A stretch of DNA of 64,000 nucleotides, from assembly GCA_025766275.1 (NCBI GenBank), contig JAFKAC010000161.1:38892-102891 (forward strand), written 5' to 3'. The stretch is from Lactarius indigo. Its lineage: Eukaryota; Basidiomycota; Agaricomycetes; Russulales; Russulaceae. Below are positions 53,683-64,000 of the stretch, piece after piece. Below the pieces are notes generated by a model, which was not told the DNA's origin, made no database searches, and was given only the letters and a program-made list of their open reading frames with translations. The translations under genes were made by a program, and so were the position numbers. Position 1 is the stretch's first letter, and each line of letters begins with the position of its first letter.

Positions 53683-55346
53683 TTAGATTTGTAAATCCTT
53701 CTTCATCTGGAGTTCGGCGGTGTGTAACTCCATATCTGCTTGTGATCGTATGGTGGCTATTGATTTTCCGGCTTGCTCTTCGTCGCCGCGTCGAAGGTCA
53801 ACGTCATATTCCACAGTCCTGTGCACAGCGACTTGCACATTTGGTTGGGGATAAACGTTTGGACGACGACGACCAAACGGGTCGTGGTCACTTAAATAGA
53901 CAGTTGAGAGAACATAGCCCGAGTTGTCAGGCTGAGGACCGTACTTTGTGATGTACTGGAACAAGTCACGATAAAGCCGTGTTGACATGATGACCCTGTG
54001 GATACCAAAGTCAGGGAACCGCCATCTCAAAAATCAAGTGGGGGGAAACAAACATGAGGACCACTATTCCGATAGCAAGTGTTGCGGATGTCAAGATAAA
54101 AGTCAAATGAACATAGAGGGGACACTAACTGTGCGGGACTTGGAACATCTACATATTTCAATGTTATCAGCGGATACGATCTAGACGTTTCAGCGCCACC
54201 CTACTCACCAGGTTCCATGCGTCTGAAACAGCAGAGGCCCGAGTAAGCAAGCACATAGGGATTAGGCTGTGCGCGATCACATACCGTTCATGTTCATGAA
54301 TGGAAGGACCTTGGCGCAGCTCAGGTTACCCGCCGGATCATAAGAAGCATCGCAAAGACAATCACTTACCACGGCAGGCACCTCAGTAAATATGGCAGTC
54401 AGTATCCAAAAAATGCCTTGGAGGTACAGCATGCGCCAGAGATACGTCGCATTCTTCTTCTGCAACACACCGAGGAACATTATGCACAACAGGGACAGGT
54501 CTACAAAGAGATTGGCGAGCACACTCCAGCGGAAACTGTCTGTTCCGCTGATAGCACATGTGTTCGCTAGAGGACTCCACACAGCCTGTGCCTAAACAAA
54601 GTAGGTGGTGGTATATCTCGAGTTCAGATGACTGCCGCACTAGACACTTACCCTGGTAGTACCTACACGAGCACAGTTCGTGACTGTTCGCGAGATAGTG
54701 AAAAAAGAACGCACTGTAAGTCGCCATGGCCATATTTACTAACCAGATTGCTACGGTAATTGTTGTGATTAATTTGTCCCGTCCCCAAATGGCGACACTA
54801 GTTAGTGGTCGGCGCAATCAGCAACGACGAAGAGATGACATTGCTAAGATCACGTACGCACGAAGCACGAGTAAGAACGAGGCGATGGCGACCGAAAACC
54901 ACGAGGAAACGAGCACGCAACGGAACCACGCCTGTGCAAGATGAGCCGCGTGTCCGCCAAGGGGAAAAGGCGCTCGAATGGTATACTGACATTGCAGTCA
55001 AAGCGACTCGTGAGGTTGAACCCAATGAAGTTGAGGATGACGGATGTGAGTGCCAATATCCGTGCCGTGAGATACACGGCGAATGACCACTTCCACGGTC
55101 GCTTGCCAGTGAAAACCTCCCACTCAAAGTCGAGGGTGGTGAAGAATTCCCATCTGCAACATGCGGCTGTCAGCGTCGCCGAGAGCGTCGGGAATAGTAA
55201 GATCGAAACGTACATGTAAATGCCGTTGAATATGTGGATAATTTTGACAAGATGGACTGAGGAAAAAGAATGGATGATCGCAAACGAGATCGGTAGGGTA
55301 CTTGAGCAGCCTTTGACTCACTGTAGACCTCAATTTCGGAAGACAT
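53683..55346 (-). CDS. Multipass membrane protein, paralogue C (DUF6533-like signature)
   Basis: Spliced start: MSSEIEVY, then HLVKIIHIFNGIYM, then WEFFTTLDFEWEVFTGKRPW and KWSFAVYLTARILALTSVI. This is the same exon plan and phases as B. Then AWFRCVLVSSWFSVAIASFL, VAIWGRDKLITTITVAIW, WSPLANTCAISGTDSFRWSV, VDLSLLCIMFLGVLQKKNAT and MLYLQGIFWILTAIFTEVPA. The last exon reads LYRDLFQYITKYG and later VEYDVDLRRGDEEQAG, ending LQMKKDLQI. B and C lie head to tail about 1.1 kb apart and share C-terminal motifs that A lacks, so they are probably a younger tandem pair. Function unknown. Confidence 0.75.
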
Positions 55347-57016
55347 TGCTCGCAGCAAGCGGACAGCGGAGCAAAAAGGGAGGAACGAGAAAGTCCAGAG
55401 GAGTCGGAGACTAAGAGGAAAACTGGCTTCTCGGTTCTGATGGTCTTGTACGCTTCCCGTCCTGTACCCGCCACGCAAACGGCCGCACCGTCGCGATCGC
55501 CTGGAGTATTAAAGCGCGCGGTAAAATTTAACCAAAGGTGAACGTTGACAAGGGCGCCAAGATTGGGGTTGGGATGACGTAGCGCCCAATGGTTCGCTCG
55601 CTTCTGTGCCCTACATCCCGCTAAGCCTTAAGCGGGTGACAGGTAACGATGCACCATTGCACCCTATCCCCTGGTGTAGTTCGGGTTCTAATTGAGTTTT
55701 GGACAGCCGTTCTCAAACCAAAGAGGCACATAGAGTCAGGTCGCAGACCGTTAGGGCATCCACTGTTGCGGAAGCCCAAGGATCACAGTAGGTTGGTTGT
55801 GAAAATCGTTGATTGCTTACCGAATTACGCGATATGAGATGCCGTAAGAGCAGAAAGAAAATAATCTGCCCAGATAGGTTGCTCCACCGGCATACCAAAT
55901 AGAACGGGCGATACACCAAGTATGGCCACCTTGACCGCAACGAAACGGAATAAGTCATCAGGATGCGGCAACGCACCATGAACCCCCTCGAAACCAGTGC
56001 CAAGCGAGAAAATGTGCAGTCTCTAATGGGTAAACGGTGAACTCCGATATGAAAAGTGAAGGTATTTTTGGTGCCATGTGATCACTAATAACCGCCTTGA
56101 TCTAGCCTGGGTTTGAGGTTCTCGGCGACGGCGATCTCGACTTTGAATGCGAATCCAGGCCACAATCGCGAGTGTAAGCGCAGCCACAAGTGCCAGCGAA
56201 GCGACATGGCAAGCGGACCGTCCCGTCTCTGAACATTCTCCTCGCCGCCCCCTAGTCCCCGACCCCTCCGGCGCAATTGCCACCCTGTAACGTGATGGAG
56301 TGGCCGCCCTTTAGTCTTAGCGCTTTAGGTTGCGCCGACTAGTCGCCTAATTGATCGCTGTCCATCAAACCTCAATGAGGGCACCTCTGAAGCCGTAACC
56401 TGGGTAAAAATCCACCTAGGTGCCGTACTGGCCAATGAGCAGCACTCAATGTTGATCCCCGCAAATATAGTAAGTTGGCTTATCAACGCTATGCGTGCCC
56501 CGAAAGGACAACTCTTTCCACGTCCCTTGAACTTTGTGCGACAAGAACAAGTCAACATATCATGGTCATGATGTTACTGTACATACCAAAGACAGTGGTG
56601 CTGTACTGTCTCTATTGTTCCTCGCTCCTCGGAATTCAATTCAGTAAGCCAGTTAGTCGCGGTTCGAACTCACAACCTGTAATGAGCTGCATAAGTTTTT
56701 TTTTTCTTCCTCGGAACTGGAGAAGGGCCATTCATACGAGTCAACGTTTTATTGTCATCTCGCTCCTGGAGGGGGGAAATGCGGACGAGAAGGGGTGCCC
56801 ATCGGTTATTTCGACTGAGAGCAGAATAGAACGGCTCCGCCTTTCTTCCCACCACGGGCACATTCTCCCAGAGGGTCTACCTTCTTCCTTTCACAGTCAG
56901 GAATAACGTAGGAGCTATTACCAATTGACACCGGAACCAATCTATCCGCTTCCGTCTCTCCTTTCAATTCGCAGCACGAGGCGAACAGAAGCGCGCACAC
57001 CTTACAAGCGCTCCTC
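55347..57016. other. Stretch without recognised gene
   Basis: About 1.7 kb. It contains the promoter of paralogue C and, on the right, the promoter of the GT61 gene. Open frames on both strands lack motifs. A GGTTCGAAC sequence near 56660 resembles a tRNA T-loop but has no tRNA around it. Confidence 0.4.
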
Positions 57017-58897
57017 ATGACCAGTTGGACCTCGCCGCCGACGAGACGCGAGCTGACCCTCCTTCTCTTTTGTGTCACTGTCTTCATCGTTGCATACAAT
57101 GCCAGCACATCCCTACGCCTCGTTGGCTTTGACTCCTCTTCCTTCATCCCTTTCTCATCACGTCCCTTCTCCCATAGGCCCAGATGGCCGCAGACCAGAG
57201 GGCTACCGTGACAGTCTGGAAAATGAAATATTTGGCGAGTGGGACTGGGAGCCTGGACACATCGCAGCAGTCAAGGAGGCCGAATCCGCCCGTGTGATGC
57301 ATGGGAAGACGTATGGTAATCCAGATACGTATCTACGTGGGGAGGGACTGAGTGGAGAGGAGGCAATGTGGCTACAAGGCGTGGGGGAGGGCCGTTACGG
57401 ACAGGGAGAGGGGCTGGGCTCAACGAGCGTGAACGACGATTTGGTGCGCTGGGGTGAGGACGTGCCACATACACAACTCATTCGGCATGTCCCCGGTACG
57501 TCCTCATTTTTGCTCCGTCGCCAAGCGTTACGCCACTCATTCTGATTATCCTAGGATTTACCATTCTCGACAATGTGATTCTATTCTCTGGCACATTTTT
57601 CGTCGTCACGAATGATACAGCATCCATGCCTCCTGTCGGCGCGATTGGGTCCTTCGATGGTGAACCATAACGATGCACCGCGTGATATCGATTGGCAGGT
57701 TCTCCCCGCACAATCCGCACACGGTAAATTTGGTCCTTACGCCGGACGGTGCGCACTCATCGCGACTTCTGAAGATGATTCCGAACTGACGTCCGTCTTC
57801 CTTTGTCGGCATAATAGCATGCACGGTGTCACTTTCATGTCATATGATGGTCCCTCCACAACAGACTCGCACACGCTCATTTCTCTCCAGCGTCTCTATA
57901 GCACCCTTAACACTTCCTCGGCTCAAACACTCTCCCCACCCCATCGCCTCTTCTTCCCCGCGGTCTCCACCTTTACAGACCACCCCCCAGAACCGATTGA
58001 TGAGAACGTCCCACGACGGCCGCTCGAATATTGGCGTGGCGCCAGAGACGCTCAAAGCAGCCTACCCGAGCCTCGCAGGGCCGCTCTACGCGGGCGAATT
58101 CAGCGACTTTGTTGGCATCGGCGCACCGCTCCTGCTAGACCGTCTCGTCGTCGCCGATCGCGGCGCAGCGCGTCGTACGGGGCTCGCTCGCGAGGTACCC
58201 GCGTGGGCACCGATGTTCTCAGCGTTAGAGGCCGCGGAGGACTGGTTCGACCCCGTGCGGCGCACGCTAGCCCAGTACTTTGGCGCACCCCAGGAAAACA
58301 CGGCCACAGGGACACGCACGGTCACCTATCTCGCCCGGCAGGACGGCCTCGAGGGTGAGCGGCTACGCGCTGCGGACCACGCGGCGCTGTTGGATGCGCT
58401 AGCGAGTCTCGCTAGGTCTGGCGTCATGGTGCACGTGGTGGACGAGAAGGCGAGTTGGACGGAACGCATGCGTGCGGTGGCCCAGTCGACGGTGAGTCGT
58501 GGGCTCCCTGAGGGCAGATGACAGGCTGATAGACGCGCCTTTCCGTTTTTGTTTAGATTGTGGTTGAGCGTGTTTGGCGAGCACGTCGCGACGCGGTGTT
58601 CATGAAGCGGGGGCCGCAGAGCGCCCTGATGGAGTTCTTCCCGCCCAATGCGTTCAATCGGGACTGGGAAACCGTGGTGCAGTCGATGGGCATCCGCTAC
58701 GTCGCATGGCAGGGTAACGAGTTGCGTTTCACTCGTTCCTCTCTCTCCCTCTTCGAGGACTCACGAGATTTTCACACAGAAAATACTCTGGCGAAAATCT
58801 ACCAGCGATCACCCGCGCGCCAACATACGAGGACTTTGCATTAGACGCACAGGCTGTTGTGCGCGCCATCTCAGAGGAGCTCGATAGGGGAGCGTAG
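57017..58897 (+). CDS. GT61-family (EOGT-like, DUF563) glycosyltransferase, reading frame disrupted
   Basis: Type II membrane glycosyltransferase of the secretory pathway. The N-terminus RRELTLLLFCVTVFIVAYNA is a signal anchor. Recognised parts in order: GPDGRRPEGYRDSLENEIFG, TILDNVILFSGTFFVVTNDT, NHNDAPRDIDWQVLPAQ, HGVTFMSYDGPSTTDSHTL, IGVAPETLKAAYPSLAGPLY, LIEFFPP-like MEFFPPNAFNRDWETVVQSM, and RAISEELDRGA before TAG at 58895-58897. These pieces lie in different frames with no splice signals that could explain the switches. Shifts fall near 57130-57175, 57640-57660, 58005-58030, 58560-58600 (a compensating pair) and 58745-58800. It is either a pseudogene or a consensus-error product; the next three genes show the same problem. 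Confidence 0.7.
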
Positions 58898-59498
58898 ACA
58901 GCCCGCTCCTCTGTCACTGTCAGAATTCACATGCCGATTTAGACTCTAGACCCGCTAGTACAAAAATTGGGGTTGTGTCATACTCCTGTGGCTTGAGCGC
59001 AAGTGCGGAGGAGACATCACTGATAATCTACCCTAGTGGTCAAACACGTGTTACGCACATAAGTACTGTATCACTATAGCATACTTGTTTAACCGGATTT
59101 TGCACGCACGGTCATAATACTGCATTCAAGAGAAGGTGGTGTAGTGCGTCGCGAAGCAATGTCGCTCCACTTGACGTAATCACCCACTTTCCTTCACAAT
59201 CACACCCCTCCTCCCTTCCTACCGGTAACACGCGGAGTTTTTATAAATGCGCGCCCATGTGGCCGCCGGGATGCATATCTGTGACATCGCTTAGGTCATT
59301 TGGGACCGTGTGCAGTACAATTACTGTATCGGCCGACCGCGGCACACACGCGTGCCAGTTTCATATCCGAGTGTCCGGGCATCACAACGTGTTTTGTTTA
59401 GTGACAGATTAATGCAGAATCGATTGTGAAGTTGGGTTGAAAGAAAATAGGACCACGGGAGACGGTGTGTTGCGCGAACGAACGACGATTGTTCGTTC
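58898..59498. other. Convergent intergenic, GT61 / LSM8
   Basis: About 600 bases between convergent genes. No coding sequence or repeat was recognised. Confidence 0.45.
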
Positions 59499-59967
59499 CT
59501 AGTAGCGGATGGGGGGGATCCGGATCGGCGCGGATGGTGGAGAGGTCGATCGAGCTGTCGCGTTCTTCGTCGAGCTCGCCAATGAGGATGCTATATGCGT
59601 GTACAGTAAGCGGCGCGTTGGAGGGACACGTGCGCGAGCGAATAACGCACATCATATCGCCCTTGACGAGGTAGAGACCAAGCGGGATCTCTTCGACGCC
59701 CTCGTCCATGCTGTAAACGCGCTCTTTCGAATCCGACAGGACGACGTTGGATTTCTGTCGTAACCGGAGAGCACGCCCTTGAAAGAATGAGGGCGAGAGT
59801 AAACAAGCAAGTATAGGGGGAATGAAAACAGAGGGCGCGTACGACTATGGAAACGGCCATCTTGGAGAATGAGGAGTACGCGGCCTTTGAGTGGTGGTAT
59901 AGTTTTGATACGAAAGGAAGATGAGATGAGAAGACTCACGGTCGACTTAGCCTTGAAGGCTTGACAT
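59499..59967 (-). CDS. LSM8: U6 snRNA-associated Sm-like protein LSm8, frame disrupted
   Basis: Subunit specific to the nuclear LSm2-8 ring that binds U6 snRNA. The start MSSLQG fits LSm8, and VLLILQDGR matches the Sm1 motif. GVLSGYD, then SDSKERVYSMDEGVEEIPLG and LYLVKGDM (Sm2), then GELDEERDSSIDLSTIRADP follow, matching the LSm8-specific tail. Lesions: codon 7 is TAA where tyrosine is expected; one base is missing after GYD; and a 7-C run near the 3' end shifts the expected PPIRY ending out of frame. The join between the first and second Sm-motif exons is also not clean. LSm8 is normally a single-copy essential gene, which argues that at least some lesions are sequence errors. Confidence 0.75.
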
Positions 59968-60202
59968 ACTGAGGCGGGACTGTGCACCACCTGCTGAGAG
60001 CGAAACCAGAGAGGAAAGGGGAGCGGTGGTGTCAGGGGGCCATCGGGTGACGTGGCCGAGGTCCTGACCGAGGGAGATCTATAGTGGCGAGTGTCGCAAA
60101 ATTAACCTGACCTAACCAAGTCAAGCTTGACCTCACTCGCCAACTGATAGTCGCTCTCCTCCTTTTCGTTACACCTTTCCCTTTCTTCTTCAACCACCAG
60201 CA

Positions 60203-61576
60203 ATGTCTGCCGAAAAGTTCTTGAGAACGGTGGTCGTCCCATCGATGTCGAGCACCGCTAATTTCCTCAATGACCACGCCAAGCCAGAGATCAACGAGCC
60301 CCCTACCCCACTGCCCACCCCTGCCGCTTGCCCTACCCCAAGGTCGAACCCTAGACTGTCCACCGCGTTCATCATTCCCATCTGGATAGTGCTCTCTTCC
60401 ACCGTCATCATCTATAACAATTATCTGTACAACACCCTCAACTTCAAGTTTCCGGTTTTCCTCGTAACGTTCCATCTCGGCTTCGCGGTACATTTTCTCT
60501 GTCGTGCCATTACGTTGTTTTCTTACCTTACGTCTCTCACTCCACAGGCCATTGGCACGCGCGTTTTACAACGGACCGACTCACCTCCTCGACGGCGCAA
60601 AGGATGTCCATCTCACGAAGGACATGTTTGTCCGATCTATCCTCCCCATCGGCCTCCTCTTCAGCGCAAGTCTCATCCTCAGCAATACCGCGTATCTCTA
60701 TCTCAGTGTAGCTTACATCCAAATGCTCAAGGCATGTCGCGTCCCACCCCCTCTTCGCTTCTTTTTTTTTTTTTCTCTTAATTTAACATTTTTAATTGTT
60801 CCCATAGGCATTTACGCCGGTTGCTATCCTCCTTATCTCCTGGACGTTCCGCATCCAAGAGCCCAATCGGAAACTGGCCGTCATTGTGTTTATGATCTCC
60901 TCCGGTGTCGCACTAGCGTCGCACGGCGAGTTGCGCTTCAACCTCATTGGTTTCCTCACTCAGGCCGCGGCTGTTGGCGTACGTGGTTTATTTCCGTTTC
61001 ATTCATACAGCGGGACGCGCTCTAAACTGACCGACCGCCACCAGTTCGAGGCTTCGCGCCTGGTAATGATCCAAATCTTACTCCACGGTCTCAAGATGGA
61101 CCCGCTCGTCTCGTTGCATTACTACGCGCCCGTTTGCGCGCTCATCAATCTCGCCATCCTCCCGTTCACGGAGGGCTTTGCACCGTTCTTTGAGCTCGCT
61201 CGCGTCGGTCCCCTCATCCTCTTGTCCAACGCTGGTGTTTGCCTTTTGCCTCAACGTGGCCGCCGTGTTCCTCGTCGGAGCTGGCTCTGGCCTCGTTTTG
61301 ACACTGGCTGGGGTGTTCAAGGTACGCGGCCGCCACACGCCGTCGTGCATATGATTTTCCGTATAGTTCGCTAACTTGTGACATTTAAAATCTTTCCAGG
61401 ATTTTTACTCATCACTGGTTCCGTTTTGATCTTTGGTTCTTAATTACGCCGCTGCAGGTCTTCGGTATGTTGTCGATGACCAGCTCCTCATTCTTAATTT
61501 ACTGATCGTCATCGATCTAAGGTTACTCGATCGCGTTGGGTGGGCTAATCCTTTCAAGACATCAGGTGGGAAGTAA
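60203..61576 (+). CDS. TPT/SLC35-family sugar-phosphate or nucleotide-sugar transporter, frame disrupted
   Basis: Multispan Golgi/ER-type transporter. The start MSAEKFLRTVVVPSMSST leads to a proline-rich tail, then helix 1 AFIIPIWIVLSSTVIIYNNY. Then THLLDGAKDVHLTKDMFVRS, ILPIGLLFSASLILSNTAYL, YLSVAYIQMLK, AFTPVAILLISWTFRIQEP, FMISSGVALASHGELRFNL, EASRLVMIQILLHGLKMDPL and HYYAPVCALINLAILPFTEG. The intron at 60732-60807 seems to have a GC donor (AAG/GCATGT). Frame shifts, each one base, occur near 60575, 61231-61240, 61401-61408, 61438-61444 and 61551-61556 (the last in a T-run). With those, the C-terminus would read through to TAA at 61574-61576. The family call is strong; the substrate is unknown. 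Confidence 0.75.
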
Positions 61577-62278
61577 CTAAGAACACTCCTGTTGTGGACT
61601 CTTCTTGATCTGCCGACTTTTCGTGGACCTTGCTAGAACCTTTACCGTGCTGCAGTTCTTAGACTATTTCATCGTGGCCATCTGTATATACTTAGGTTTG
61701 CAAGCGCATACATAGACACTGGCCCCCCTGTTTTCTTGCTCTTCGCACCCCCACCTTCGTTAGGTTTTCGACATGTGTTCAGTTGCACGTGCTCGATCAT
61801 AGATTCCACCTTGCTCCTGTAGTACCAATGTCTAAAGCTTTTCTTGTTCTTTTACAGTAAAGCTTGATATGTACAACTTTACCTGTATACGTGGATAACG
61901 TATGCTCTTGCAACGGTATAGATTGATGGCGTCGAACGAACTAGTGAAACTATCATGCCCGCAATAAGTAACGGCACGCCGCCCATTCAACGACTCAACA
62001 CTCCCAATCAGCCCCGTGTTCGCGCTGTCACCGATGAAACGTAGCGTAAATTTCCACGTTTCTCGAGCCATCGATACTGACCGATATCCGCGGAGCCGCG
62101 GAGCGCAACCAAAGTCCCTCTCGAGGGCTGGGTCCACCAACCCTACCAATCCGCGTCACCACGCGACGCGATACGAAACGCATCTGCACGTCTCTCTAGC
62201 CTAACGGTATTGTTATATATATATGGATATTGTCATATAGTTATAATATATATCACGTTGCTTCTTCTTCGTCTTTTT
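61577..62278. other. Convergent intergenic, transporter / DUF155 gene
   Basis: About 700 bases. An AT-rich segment near 62212-62260 includes TATATATA iterations. No gene was recognised. Confidence 0.45.
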
Positions 62279-64000
62279 TCAAGCCGCGAGCGCCGACATC
62301 GCTCGTGTCGCCAGAGTAGACACGAACGTCGTCAGCCTGCGCCCACCACCGGCGCCGCTGCGGACCGTGGTGTGCACCGCAAGGCGTGCGATGATCTCTC
62401 CCTGAGAGGGCGAATTCGATCAGATCTAGAGTACGTCACGAGGGCGATGTGGACTCACGAGTTCAACGAGGATGGCTACGACGATTAGGCTGAAGAACGC
62501 GCGATGTGAGGGAGTCCTGACCCAAAGAAAGAGAAACAAGAAGGGGAAGGGGGGTGCGAGGCGTACCCTATGATGATCCACGTGATGCGCTCCATTGCAT
62601 TACTGTTCAGATGTTCATGTATCGCGTCAGCTGCATGTAATTAATAAGAAAAGAGCAAACGAGGGGGGTATGCATAACGTACCAGATCGTTCGCACCGCT
62701 GATGCGCTCATTCAGCCCCTCGACGCGCTCTCCAATCTCAAAGTACGCCCTGCCCGCCTCGTACAGCGCGCGCAGGCTCACCTCTTCCCAGAATATGCCC
62801 GGCACGTCGAGCACATTGCGCCCGAGCACGACGTCCCGGCGCAGTGCGAAGAGCTTGCCCGTCAGCCGCATCGCGTCGCGCCGCGAGAGCGCCAGCTTGC
62901 CCGTGAGCGCGAGCGTGCGTGGCAGGGCCTGCGTGCGCGGGTGTTGGAGGATCGCGTGCGCCTGCGATTCATAGTGCGCCAAGAGCGTCGACTGTGCGAG
63001 TGCGTGCGACAGCGACAGCGTAAGTAGTGGGAGGGAGACTTGAATGCTGGTAGAAACAACAGTGCATTGCCTATTATAGAGCAAGAAATCGCACTTACTG
63101 AAAAAGTCGTTGTAGATGCGCGGGTATGTGATCGTTGGGTCATACTGCAGCAAGCGACGGTCGACCTATGTGAAGTGCGAGTGAAGGGGCACGTACCGCG
63201 AAATGACATTCTTCAACCTCCCACTCGCCTTCTGCACGCGCCCCTTTGAGCGCACCTGCACCATGCACGTCCTCGAGGATATAGCGCTCCTGCATCTCCT
63301 CAAACCCAAAGAACAACGACGCCATACGCAAAGAACACGATCTCTGCCGCGTCGTCGCCTGGTACCGACACTGGCGTTCTCGGCTCGCTCGCGGGCAGCG
63401 CACCAGCAGACACAGGCGTAAACGTGAGGTCCTGCGCCGCGAGTGCCGGCGTCTCCGCAGACTCCACGGACCGCCCACGGTCGCGCGACTCGCCCTCGAC
63501 CTCGCTGTCCTCTGGTTCACGGCGGGCGGTGGGTGGCGAGTGGCCTGCATGTACCCGTCATCACGCCAGAACCCGTTCTCGGGCGAGCGGCCCGGGACGA
63601 AGTATGAGCCGGTGTAACCGTCCTCCTCCGCCTGCGACATACGCGAGAGGCGGCGCGTGTGCGACGGCGCGGGCACTGAGGAGCGCACTTTCGCCGCGGG
63701 GCCGTAGCCGGGGAGTAGCGGGAGGTGGTACATCTGATAGTGCGGTGGTTCCAGCAGCAGAAACAGAAGAAGGGGGGGTTGTTGAGCTTACGACGTAGAG
63801 AACCTCGTCGAACGAGCGCGGCACAACGTTGTGCTCACGCTTGAGGAAATTCGCGAGCAGCTTCATTCGGAAGCCATCTGCGAGCCAGTAGGCGGTGATG
63901 CGGCGGCAGCCTGCACGGCGGCGCTCCGCCTTGGTCATGCGTTCTGCGGCGCTCTTGTTCTCGCGCACAACGCCAGCATCTGTCTCGTAGCCATGGATCG
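62279..64000 (-). CDS. DUF155 (RMD1/RMD8/Sif3, RMND1-like) protein, partial, frame disrupted
   Basis: Fungal member of the DUF155 family, with relatives in mitochondria and other membranes. The right edge of the window cuts the N-terminal part. Seen in order: KSAAERMTKAERRRAGCRRI, TAYWLADGFRMKLLANFLKR, EHNVVPRSFDEVLYV, MYHLPLLPGYG, QAEEDGYTGSYFVPG, then the DUF155 core EIVFFAYGVVV, GFEEMQERYILEDV, YDPTITYPRIYNDFF and LALTGKLALSRRDAMRLTGK, then FWEEVSLRALYEAGRAYFEI, a C-terminal membrane helix split over exons (WIII / LIVVAILVEL), and RLAVHTTVRSG before TGA at 62279-62281. Frame shifts lie near 63505-63540 and 63301-63320. Confidence 0.75.

Noticed and set aside
56640..56700. GGTTCGAAC resembling a tRNA T-loop
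   Set aside because: The flanking bases do not form a T-stem, and no D-arm or acceptor stem is present on either strand.

Overview
This window looks like nuclear DNA of a filamentous basidiomycete, an agaricomycete and possibly a Rhizoctonia/Ceratobasidiaceae relative. That placement is an inference from protein style, not a database match. The evidence is eukaryotic: many short introns (about 45-70 nt, mostly GT...AG with CTNAC-like branch points), a nuclear tRNA with an anticodon-loop intron, a canonical H2A ending in SQE-V, RNA polymerase II, ribosomal and COPII subunits, and short divergent promoters. Most genes are split, so no single open frame shows a whole protein. I joined exons by hand from splice signals and family conservation. 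Outer ends are firmer than individual internal junctions.

Layout. 1-8.8 kb: MGRN1/LUL-type RING ligase (cut by the left edge), ribosomal protein uL15, RPB11, mitochondrial GTPase MTG1 and a basic nuclear protein. 8.8-22.5 kb is gene-poor: two short inverted-repeat pairs, simple repeats, an intron-containing tRNA-Thr, a five-exon small membrane protein and a bHLH transcription factor. 22.5-49.1 kb is dense: copper chaperone ATX1, mRNA export factor YRA1, PFK-2/FBPase-2, an NCS1 permease, a KEN-box nuclear protein, a Ran1/Ksp1-like kinase, mitochondrial uS5, a PITH protein, multipass paralogue A, ELYS, SEC24, an MFS transporter, ATP10 and histone H2A. 50.8-55.3 kb holds paralogues B and C in tandem. 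57-64 kb holds a GT61 glycosyltransferase, LSM8, a TPT/SLC35 transporter and a DUF155 protein (cut by the right edge).

The genes do not form one pathway. They are mostly housekeeping: transcription, splicing and export (RPB11, LSM8, YRA1), ribosomes of both compartments, mitochondrial assembly (MTG1, uS5m, ATP10) and secretion (SEC24). Nutrient transport and signalling genes are mixed in.

Most notable: all four genes in the last 7 kb carry reading-frame lesions, while the genes I reconstructed upstream are clean. SEC24 begins with a WW-like module split over three exons. The PFK-2/FBPase-2 has lost its catalytic histidine. H2A has an ATG-only coding exon followed by a 10-nt micro-exon. A KEN-box protein has three MCB elements upstream. 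Three paralogous multipass proteins share an unusual N-terminal signature. No mobile element with an intact coding region, no CRISPR and no viral gene was recognised.
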